Part shown: positions 54,855 through 64,000 of the stretch, piece by piece
Layout of the letters: every line of letters begins with the position of its first letter
Numbering within the stretch: position 1 is the first letter of the stretch
Assembly (NCBI GenBank): GCA_018881555.1
Contig: JACAXG010000014.1
Location: 10,659,803-10,723,802 of the forward strand
Source: Amblyornis subalaris
Lineage: Eukaryota > Chordata > Aves > Passeriformes > Ptilonorhynchidae
DNA length: 64,000 bases
Direction: 5' to 3'
The notes under the pieces: generated by a model
Seen by the model: only the letters and a program-made list of their open reading frames with translations
Database searches by the model: none
Told to the model about the DNA's origin: nothing
Made by a program: the position numbers and the translations under genes

Positions 54855-57435
54855 GTGAGTGGTGGGAGCAAGCAGTCTCCAGTCTAACCAAGGATTGCTC
54901 CTGCTGCTGGCTCTGTAGAAGAGATTTTAAGGTCAGTTTTAAAATAGTTCTGCCTAGAAAGCTGGTTCAGGAGGATGGCACTAGCTAATATGCACAGACC
55001 AGAGATCTGCAGCCAGTTGCTCCTGTAGGCAGCCTGTATCTGGTGTTGGAGCTGAACTGTGGTATGCAGAAAGCTCTTCTGTCCAGAGTGAGAGTCTCAG
55101 CAGTGCCAAGGGCCAATTACCCCTTCCCTGTCAAAAATAAGCGTCCTGTTTACTGTTTGAACTGGCTGACTTAAAATTCCAGCTCTAGTCTGTGCTTTTG
55201 AAAGGTTTTAGTTCCAAGGATCTTTGAATACTATGCGGACATGAACAAGCATTCTTGGTGCCCCTAGAAGGCTGCTTGGTGAGGAGGATTTCCCCTGCTT
55301 CAGAAAAGGGGCCACAAGAAGAGCGGGGGTGTGGCTGCCCATCTCTGTCCCCGTGTTGGTTTTCCTGGCTCCTGCTGCCATGCTTGAGGCATGTGACAAC
55401 TCTGTGCCTCCCCTCACAATGGCACTGCTTGTCCTGGAGTAACCAGCCTGTTTTATGAGCGGAAACTGAATCAGCACACGGCGCTCACCAGTGTGGGCTA
55501 CTGTTGCTTCTCCTACCCACTAGGTGTGAGCTTGGAAAACAGTTTGAAACAGAAGCATAAAATGGACTTTTGTTGAAAAGTATTAGCTCACCTGGAGTTT
55601 CCAGAACCTGCTTGTGTATTTTTCAAGCAGAATATCTCAACTTTACGACTTGCAGTGTTTGGAAGCACAGCACAATTATGTTGCTGTTCCAGCCCCTGTG
55701 AGACTGGGAGATGAAAATAATGGTGTTTGGGGGTAGTGAGTGGGGTGGAGGGAGCCTTTTGGAAGCAGCAGTAGATTAAATGGCATCAAAGCATTGGTGG
55801 TGTTCATTTGCTTGCCCGAAGGTCTTTATGTCTTCTATTAAGCTCTCCCTAATTATTTCTAAGGCAATAAATCCAATCAGAATACTGAAAGAGGTTCACC
55901 CAGACCAAGAATTGTGTTTTAATGTTCCTCCTAATACCTTCAATTATTAATCATGTTTAGAAGATTGGCTGGTGCCACTTTTTCTTTCTCATTTTCTGTT
56001 NGTGATGATCAGCAGGTATCCTGATAACCAGGGTTTCAGCATTTCAGAGGGCTTTGTGCCAAATCGTGTCTCTTTACTCGTTTCTTTCTTCCCTTACTCT
56101 TTAAACATTAGGAGATGTAACAAAGCCTGCTGTCAACCTTTGGCTTGGATTCTAAATACTGACCCACATCCAAATTTTGCAATTGGTTCCATTTGTTACA
56201 ATGGATGGAACTAATTCTCTGGATCCAAGTACAATTAGATGAATCTAGATCATAATTCTGGACGCTGAACTCAAAAAATAAGTTCATTTCCCTCTATCTC
56301 TCCTTCTATTGACTAATAATAGTCCNGTACAAGTTTTTCTCTTCAAAAATCTATTATGAGCCTCCTCAAAGGCCAGTGAAGCCTATAAAGAGAGAGCGTG
56401 ACAACCTGGGAGGGAACAGCTTGTCTTCACATGCTCGCAGGACCAAAGCAGTGAAAATATGTACTGTGGGGAACTTTCAAATAATCTTCTTTCTTGTAGT
56501 TTTGCCTAACACCCTGGCCTCCATATTTTACCCCACACTGGATTGTTTGATTACTTATTTTGCCTTTCCCTGCTGTAAATTGCACAGCAGCGGTTTTGTG
56601 CATTTTTGCGCTAGACAGCAGCAGAACCATTGCTCTGTGCTGCAGAAGTGATGCAGGTCCTGTGTAGTGCCTTGTCACTGTTGGCGATGTTCTGGGGCTA
56701 ATGTTCCCATGCTGGTATGGAAAGATTAAAAAGCTGCTTATTCTGTGATGAGTCTGGATTTGGTCCTCTCCCACCTGAGAGATGGCTCTTCTCTCAACAT
56801 CCCCAGCACAAACTAGATATCCGTGGTGCTGTCTCTGTAGTGTGGAAGACAGCTTAATTTTGCTTCAGTAGCATCATTTTGTTTCAGGATCTAGCCCAGT
56901 AGTAGCTCCGAGCTTTTAGGTTAGTTACTGTCCTGCTGAAATAAAAAGCTGAGTTCATGAGTGACCTTATGGTGAGACTGTTGAATGACTTGTTTGCTTT
57001 CTGGGTCTGATTCATAAAATAGGCCCAGAGGAAACAGGCCAGGAACACATGCTATTCATAATAATGCCTCCAGAGAATAGCTCATTTCTTTTTCTCTTCC
57101 AGTGGTATTGTCAGGCTTCAGTGTACTTCAAAACAGACCTGGCACAGACAGTACAGATAAGTTAATGAAAGGCTGCAGGGGATGGTGGTGGTTTTTTATT
57201 TTTTTTTCCTTTAAACTAAGGGTAATGATAACTTCTAATGAAACCCTATTTTAAATTTGAATTCTTTTTAACATCCCTTACTGGTAGTTTTGAAGGGCTT
57301 TGCCAGCTTCTTCTGTATCTTGAAGAACAAAGGATATGTGGAGTTGCTGTGTAGCTGCAAGAGAATGCACAAATCTTGAATTTCTGAAGAACCATGAGCT
57401 AGTTACTCATGCAGTGTCAGGAGAGTTGTCTGTAA
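54855..57435. other. Non-coding stretch
   Basis: No gene or recognisable repeat is supported. CAG|GTGAGC on the minus strand at about 55589 is a good donor but lacks an acceptor. Confidence 0.55.
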
Positions 57436-57870
57436 TTCTTTTACTCTACAGAGTCCTGGGGAAACAGCTGGAGCATTGTGTACAATTTGCTGAGAACATT
57501 TCAGGGAAGATGTGGACAATGGGGAGATGCCAAAGGAGAACAGGGAGAACAATTGTAGATCTTGAAAGCACAACCTCAAAACAAGGAGGGGAAAAAGCTG
57601 ACTTAACTGTAATTAAAATAAAGTACAAAACAGTTTTCAAAATATGTAGGAAAACTCATGCAGAGAGGTGGGAAAGGCTGTTCTCCATAGCGATGGAGAG
57701 AGGTTGGGAAATAATGCACCTAAATTGTAACAAGAAAGAATCAGGTTGGACACTTAGGAAACCTTCCTAATGGTAGAGACATCAATGCAGTAGTTTGAAA
57801 TATTTGGGAATGTCATGGGGTTCCTGTCACTAGAGGTTTTTAAGGTGAGGTTAGCCAAACATGTTAAAAA
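57436..57870 (+). repeat. CR1/L3-type LINE fragment, sense
   Basis: The order of phrases matches the 3' coding and untranslated part of old amniote CR1/L3 LINEs: CTCTACAGAGTCCTGG, GGAGCATTGTGTACAATTTG, AACATTTCAGGGAAGATGTGG, CCAAAGGAGAACAGGGAGAA, GATCTTGAAAGCACAACCTC, AACAGTTTTCAAAATATGTA, CAGGTTGGACACTTAGGAAA, then GGGGTTCCTGTCACTAGAGG. The reading direction is +. It explains the 144-codon open frame at 57336-57770, which is a remnant and not a host gene. Many substitutions and 5' truncation indicate an old, dead copy. Confidence 0.8.
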
Positions 57871-60800
57871 TAACATACCTCATGCTCAGTTACCAGAAGT
57901 GACCAATGTTTGCTTAGGACACTTTCTAATAACTGTTTAATGCATAATTCAAACTTTTTGAATCGTGGGAAATTTAGTCACACTTATCTTTGCAAACTTT
58001 AAGACTTAGAATAGAGACAAAGTTTTATTTTAAGCTAAACTACCTTCCCTATTGATTTCAGCAAAGCTTAGATTGTGTTTGCAGATATCCCAGAGAGTAA
58101 ACCAGGCAAAGATACCCAAGGGGTTGATGCCTGAGACCTCAGCTGAGATGGGTGCTTTGAAATCATGTAACAGGAAGCAGAATTACTTAGCCAAAATGTA
58201 ATTCTCATGATGTTGAGCCCACATTAACCCCAGAGGGAAATGTCAGCTGGTTTTCCCAACACTGATGCTCATTAGACCATAAAATATTTTTCCCTCTGGG
58301 AGATACTTAGAAGTGAATTGGACAAAGTGCTGGAAAATGTAGGGTCCTGTACACTTTGGAGACAAGAAGTTCCGTTCAGTTAGGGCATCTGAACTGGGTT
58401 CAGTTTTCTATTTTGTCACTGTTTTATTGTGTCCTTGCATTGCTTTTATTTTGAGATCTGCAATTGGGAAGAGCAGAAAGTGCTGAGATACTGACTGGAG
58501 GGTCTGAAGTGGTGTAGGATCTAATCCTACCCCTGCTTTCAGAGATACTGTGTGTGCAATTTGGCAGCAGAGATGCTAAAGCAATAGGCTTAGGCACATG
58601 AATTCCTGTGTTTGGAAGTTAGTAGTTAAAGTTTATTATAAAACTGTGGACCAGCAATTATTCTCAGGCATTCTGACAAAGTGCTGATATCTCAGCTAAT
58701 TCCCTGTTGTTCTGCTTTTAGACATGGCATCTGTAACAGCTGTATGGGGGTTATTTCCATCACTCACCCGTAGAAGAGGCAGCAGTGAAATGAGAATGGT
58801 GCCTTTTCTTGCATGATGGCCTAACGTAGGTCTTATGCATCACCTATGGAGATGCCTCTTCAGGAACTTACCCAGAGTAGCAGTATTTTTTCCAAGTGGC
58901 ATGCAGTCTGGTATGATCTGGCTTTGGTTTTAATGCTTTTCAGAGAATAGCTTAAATCTGTTTGTTTGTTTTGTGTTTTTCCTTGTTATTCTGATGTAGA
59001 ATACTACACTCTGAAGCACNCTGGATTGATTATTGTCATGGCTAACCAAGTAATGCTACTTACCATGCTGTTAGTGTGGCCCTTCCAGACAGCAGCTGAG
59101 GAGCAGGGCTGTAGGCTTGCTTTGACTTCTGAGTGTGCACCTAAACATACTCAAACTCTGAAAATGTTTAAACAAAGGTCTTGATACATGTATCAAAAAT
59201 GATTGCTGTAGTGCTCCAAATACTCCTGAATCAGTCATGTAAAACTAGAGGTCAGAATTTAGGCTGATGGTGGGATCCCTTTTGCATAGGGCTGGGAATA
59301 AAATGTAAATGGATCTGAAGGAAATCTAAAATGCAGCAAAACTATCTAATCTGGTTTATTCTGGCTTTTCCATTTGGGAAAGGCAAAGCCATGGAACCCA
59401 CCAGAGTACCTTTTCTGTTGTTCCCTAGGTTTGTAGATCCTGTGCTCCTGGGTATTTACTTTCTTTGCCTGGCTTTGGCTATCTTGTTATCCTAGCTTCT
59501 CACAGCTTCATTAGAGCCTTGTTTGTGTCTAGTCAATCTGTACTGTCCTTCAACTTTTGGCTGTCTTTCTTAAAAATCTGTGTAATGCAGAGATAGAGGC
59601 TGCTCCAGGAGGTTTTGTAGCTCAGCATGATGCCATACCAATTTTAACATCTGAATGTGTGACCTTGTTAGTTCAGTATATGCAAGGTAGGTATTTTTTG
59701 TCTGTCCAGTGCACTGCTTATTATTAATGAGATGTGGTGTATAAAACAGTACCATTAAATTTCTCCCAGCTGGAAGCCTTACTTCGATGTTAACTTACAC
59801 ATTATAGGATTTGGGGAGAACTTGGAGCCATGGCTTAGAATACAATTCTGGTAGCAAATGATTTTGTAGCTTGGCACTAATGTTGTGTGACACCCTATAA
59901 CCATTGCATCAAAAGCTCATAAGCAAAATCCTACATTTCTGTAGTAAGTACGAGGATCCTTCTTCATGTCATGGTTTGTTTCTTGTGGGACTTGCTGGAA
60001 GCCAAGTGAAGTCTGCTGTTTCCTAAACCATCAGGGAGAAATTAATGAATCAACATAGTAAATAACTCACTGCTTATTTCCTGAAACAAAGAGCACCTGT
60101 AATGTCCAAGGGGTAGCTGCCTGGCAGGAGGCTGGTGGCACTTCTAAGTGTATAGGAATGTTGGGACTGGGTAGAGAGCAAGGGACAAGTGGATACACAG
60201 AACCAAGTGTAAGTGTGGTTTGGGCTATGAGACCTTTTTGTCAGGTGTTGGTGCCTCTTCAATGGCTCTTTCTGTTTCTTGATAATAAAGCCCATGTTTG
60301 TGTGGGATCTGACCTCAGGGAAGGTTAATGCTTCTCCTACTGAGGAAAGCCAAGTCACACTCTCTTCAATCCTGGATGTTTGCTATTGCTTGCAAGGCTG
60401 TTTCTATTTGTGTTGTCCTTTGGGTGTGATGCCTGCAAGGTGGGAATTGCCTTAAGCTTGGTTTGTTTGGTGAGAGAAGGAAGGCCTGTTTGTCAGGTAT
60501 GTTCTCTTCTGAACTTCAGCTTTTGCCAGCTTGGTCCCAGCCCTCAGGCGAAAGACACAGGTGTGAAGTGAGGTGAGCTATAAAAAGAAAAACACCCCAA
60601 AACAGGGAATGGGCTTGTGAATGGGGGAGAGGAGGAGGTTTACTGCCGATCCTGGCTGATGCGGAAGGCAATGAGGGTCTGGACCTGTGTTTCAGCAACC
60701 TGGGGTATTGCTGAGGCCCTGTGTGTGCCTGCTGACAATGCTGCAGCAGGTAGAGAGAGCTGGGTCTCTCATGTAGGAGCCCTCTGGCTACGCCTGGGGT

Positions 60801-61547
60801 GGAAGAGGCTGCTTTTCTCCTTGTCTTTAACGATTTAGTCTGCCTAGAGCAGAACAAGTAAAGTGGGAGCTGCCCCACACCAAACCCTCCTCTCTGAGCA
60901 GGATGAGAGACAGGAGCTTTCTTGTTAAATAGGCTTTAAGGTCACCCTTGAAATCAATCTCATGCTTGAACTGTAGCCTTTGCATGTGCAGGATATTGCT
61001 TCTCTGCAGTACCTCAAGGAGCACCCATGGACAGAGGCATCTTTAATGTTGATATTGCACAGACTGGCATAAGAGAAATGCTTTTCCTTCTTGGAGACTT
61101 TAGCGATAACAGGGATGANTCTCTGTCAACTTTTTGAGTGGATTTGAGAGGAGGGTTATCTAAATGCCACTTTCTCTTCTGGAGAAGTGAAAGTTGCTTC
61201 AGCAGCTGATGACTCAGTTTCTCTGTAGGATGCAGTTGAGAAATGTTGGCTTCCCAGATAATAAATGAGATTTTTCCCATTTGGGACATGCTTTGCAAAA
61301 TGTAGGGCGTTAGAAAGGGTGGTATGAAGGTCAGTGAGCAAACTCATATTCAGCCTTTGACCCTTCGTAAGATGACATAGCCATGTAGTAACCTTCAGTC
61401 TGATGGACCAGAAGATAGTGAGGTTTGTGCTCATATGTTGTTAAACAGTAAAAAGGCTGAGCATGGAATTGCTTCTTCCACAAAAATTCTTAACATACGG
61501 TCATGTAAAGAGAAGCTCTGGGAGATAAGGAAATACAGATAAGGTGC
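57871..61547. other. Non-coding stretch
   Basis: No gene firmly supported. On the + strand a segment ending in TTTGTCAG|GTATGT near 60495 has an open frame back to an acceptor-like GCTTGCAAG near 60394, but the acceptor is weak and the phase does not continue the 54.8 kb candidate. A long inverted repeat at 58229-58300 is listed separately. Confidence 0.5.
58229..58300. repeat. 12-bp perfect inverted repeat with 48-nt spacer
   Basis: CCCAGAGGGAAA (58229-58240) and TTTCCCTCTGGG (58289-58300) are exact reverse complements. In RNA this gives a stem-loop of 72 nt. The spacer shows little further pairing, so a pre-miRNA is unlikely. A relic of a small inverted-repeat transposon or chance are alternatives. 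Confidence 0.6.
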
Positions 61548-62309
61548 TCACAAATTTTCCAGTGATACCTTGAGAGTCACTGTAGTATGACACAGACTTG
61601 AAAATGTTTGGGTGGTGGGAGCTGAATTAGACTGGGGAAGTGGCTTTTGCTTTCTAGCAGGATATGGATTCCCTGCAGCAAGGTCCTTGCTGCACTCTTG
61701 TGTAATAATGACTTTCCCTTTGGAGACTTGCATTGAATGGCAGTCTTCAAGAAATGCTAAAGCAGAAACAGCTCTCTGAACAGAAATCTTGGAGGAGATT
61801 CCAGAGGAATGAGCAGAGTTAATTCCAGTAAGTCCCCTCCCAACACTGTGCCATGTAGTTGGGCTCAGTGGTGAATTCTCACAACAAATCAAGAAATACT
61901 CTGCAAGATGCCTTATGGAGCTGTTCCCTGAGTGACCTTGCAGTGCTGGGTCACTGCTACCCACTGATGCCAAACCATGAGTGGGGTTTAGTGGATGGGA
62001 GAGGGAGATATGGAAGAGGGGTGTTTGTCCATTGGGCCACTCTTGGTCATGGAACACTGCTGTCAGGCAACTGCCAAGGTTACATGGGCAAGTATTTTCT
62101 TGATCATTGAAGCAATGAATTATTGCTGTGTTCTCCCAAAATGGTGTTCCGTTTTTGCACTTTTTCCCTGAATAAAGCTGTCCTTGTTTCCTACCAAGGA
62201 AGGAAGAGTGCCTGGCTAATATTGCCAGAGATGCAGCTATCCCAGAAGGTATATGGGGGTCATGATCATGGTGCTCTGCATTTGTAAGAGGGAATTTATG
62301 TGAATCCAT
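61548..62309 (-). other. Long open frame of unknown status, minus strand
   Basis: A 253-codon frame from an ATG at 62309 is the longest in the window and is longer than expected by chance at this base composition. It is rich in Ser, His, Leu and Thr, with no repeats, membrane segment, signal peptide or motif I can recognise. No promoter island or clear splice sites flank it. A + strand AATAAA near 62172 lies within it. It may be an antisense effect of strand-biased composition, part of an old transposon, or a true unknown gene. Confidence 0.15.
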
Positions 62310-63234
62310 ACATTATGGATGCTGAGATCTCCTGACAAAGGTCTTATAAACCCTAGTAGTCATCTTGAAGGCATGAATTCATTCTGGTTGGTTTGCCAGC
62401 AGTACTGGCTGCCTCCAAAGTTATGCGTGTTTTCCCTTTTAAATGTTTTCAGTGGGCTGTTTTCCCAGGACCATTTTGCTTGCCATCACCTCCATTCTCC
62501 CTGTCTGCAGAGTCACTTTTTAGACCAAGAGAAGGGGAGAGGATGTTGTTTGTAGCAATCAGTGTTATAAACATGCCCTAGATGGTTATTTTGGAAGATT
62601 AACAGTTCTTGCCGTCACTCTTGCAGAGTGACTTAGCTCCCCAGAAGTCTTCCTGGTTTGTTCCCAGGAATAGGACAGCCTTGTCTTTCACCCAGCTTCT
62701 CCACTCAATTGAGGAGAGAGAAAATAGAAGTTGGACCAAGGATTCACTATGATCATGACTCCTTGCTTCCCCACCCTAGCTCAACCTAGAGCTGCCTGGA
62801 GGCTGCTCTGGTTTAACACTGCTGGCAAAATTACACTCCTGCCACTCTTCTTCCTTGGCCTGGCTTGCCCTCCCTGGTAGGGCAGTGCCAGGAATCCCCT
62901 GCTACGTGTGCAACTGCGGGGGTGACACAAGCACAGCTTTGTGTTCAATGTGCCATTTAGAANCTGTTTTCTCATGGCTGGTGATCAGAGCAACATCTGT
63001 CTCCTTGTTTACAAGGATGCAATTGTAAGATGACCAGAAAAGCTGCGTTTCTGAGGCTGCCACTTATTCTAAATACTGAAATGGATTCCTGCACCAGCAG
63101 GAAGAATCTCATAATATATAGATAGACCTTCTAATCTTTTCTGCATTAGCAAATGATGGAGACAGTCCAAGCAGCAATAATGAAAGCTTGTCTGATGGAA
63201 GGCTGTCAAGATCCTTTTAGGAGATCTTGGTGAT
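62310..63234. other. Non-coding stretch
   Basis: No gene or recognised repeat is supported. Confidence 0.6.
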
Positions 63235-63864
63235 TTAAGTTGGGCTGAGTTCTGTCCTGCTTAGCTCTTGGGCACGGAGGTTTGACCTGGGTGGGGGCTG
63301 CAGACCCCTGCGTGCACCATTGCCAGCCCTGCCTGGGATAGCTGACAGGCACGCTGGGCTGGGCTGTTCCAGTGCTGCCCCCTTCAGTGAATGAAGACCA
63401 TAAAAGGTGGTATCTTCATTGCTAGTCCCAGATGTTGTCCCTAGTACTGAGGTGAGAGCCACTAGCTCTGAGCTTAGTTCGAGCACATCCTCAAGCTTGC
63501 TGAAGGATGCGCCTGCAGTGCAGTTGTGTATGAGAACTGCTGAACTGTCTGTGGGCACCCGGGTTTGGTGTCTCCCTGACTGAGGCTGCTTTCCTGTTAC
63601 CTGCCTGTGTCTGGGCACAATCCATGACTTCTGTAGATCTTTCTCAAAGTGGCATCTACTGTTTCCCACTTCCCACAGGAATCTCTGTCCTGCCATTGAT
63701 TGCCTGGTTTCTATCCCATTTTTCTCAGCTCCATAGCTCTGTGGCCTTTTGCTTGTGCAGAGGGATAAGAGTTGCAGTGGTGAGCTTCCTTCAGGAGAAG
63801 AGGCTGGATGAAGGGGCAAAATTTTCAGGCCTCTTGTCTCTAAATGTGCCTGGACAGAGTTCAA
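63235..63864 (-). other. Second long open frame, minus strand
   Basis: A 209-codon frame from an ATG at 63864, close to the 253-codon frame and on the same strand. It is Ser/Leu/Gly-rich with an Arg/Pro-rich end and shows no recognisable domain. Like its neighbour, it could be a by-product of + strand composition that avoids TTA, CTA and TCA. The two frames have no overlap and no visible common promoter. Confidence 0.12.
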
Positions 63865-64000
63865 GTGTGTGGCATCTGTGGGATATCTGGGTCCACATGG
63901 CTGTTTTTGTGGGCTTAGAGTTCTTTATGTGTCTGCCCCTTTTTTCAGCATTCTTTTCTGCACTCTTCCTATTGTTTGTGTTTCATCTGTTGCTTTCTGG
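63865..64000. other. Non-coding end of window
   Basis: T-rich DNA on the + strand; nothing recognised. Confidence 0.6.

Noticed and set aside
57336..57770. 144-codon + strand frame as a host gene
   Set aside because: It mostly overlaps a clear CR1/L3 LINE fragment.
58862..58910. Minus-strand exon before a TGG|GTAAGT donor
   Set aside because: The acceptor lacks a pyrimidine tract; the segment is short and open in more than one frame.
1..64000. CRISPR arrays, operons, phage or plasmid modules
   Set aside because: No direct-repeat arrays with spacers, no dense gene packing and no ribosome-binding-site-linked genes; CR1 repeats, CpG depletion and CpG islands show vertebrate DNA.
1..64000. Endogenous retrovirus copies
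   Set aside because: No paired LTRs, primer-binding site or recognisable gag/pol/env frames were seen.

Overview
The window looks like non-coding DNA from a vertebrate nuclear genome, most likely a bird or another sauropsid. No long gene runs through it and no operon-like packing exists. Open frames are short on both strands, CpG is depleted outside two sharp islands, and the only interspersed repeats I could recognise are old CR1-type LINE fragments, a possible MIR-like SINE trace and several pieces of an ancient palindromic amniote repeat. There are no Alu, B1/B2 or young L1 copies. About 60 isolated single n bases are scattered through it. Species, chromosome and locus cannot be named from the sequence.

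Layout. From 1 to about 44 kb the DNA resembles a large intron or gene desert beside a developmental gene. TAAT-rich, motif-dense blocks that keep CpGs in otherwise AT-rich surroundings lie near 6.8, 10.4, 14.5, 17.5-18.5, 21.4, 24.2, 28.0-28.4, 29.5, 32.6-33.2 and 39.9-41.1 kb. These are the best candidates for conserved non-coding enhancers. A small CpG island at 29.2-29.45 kb holds a good CTCF-like motif. From about 44 to 64 kb the DNA is plainer. It is interrupted by a CpG island at 53.34-53.58 kb that ends in a consensus splice donor and looks like a promoter with a first exon on the + strand. An old CR1 lies at 57.4-57.9 kb.

Genes. No exon is certain and no protein family was recognised. 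The strongest coding-exon candidate is 35564-35679 on the minus strand: good acceptor and donor, one clean frame of 38 codons, and stops in both other frames. Weaker minus-strand candidates at 28011-28162 and 18084-18120 are compatible in phase with it, so a minus-strand gene with very long introns may cross the left two thirds. On the + strand, the 53.4 kb island exon and a 33-nt candidate exon at 54822-54854 are also compatible in phase. Every exon call is a hypothesis from splice signals and open frame alone.

If these readings hold, the left part is a regulatory landscape, possibly carried in introns of a minus-strand gene. The right part begins a + strand transcription unit at 53.4 kb. 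Conservation scoring and RNA-seq would test almost everything here.
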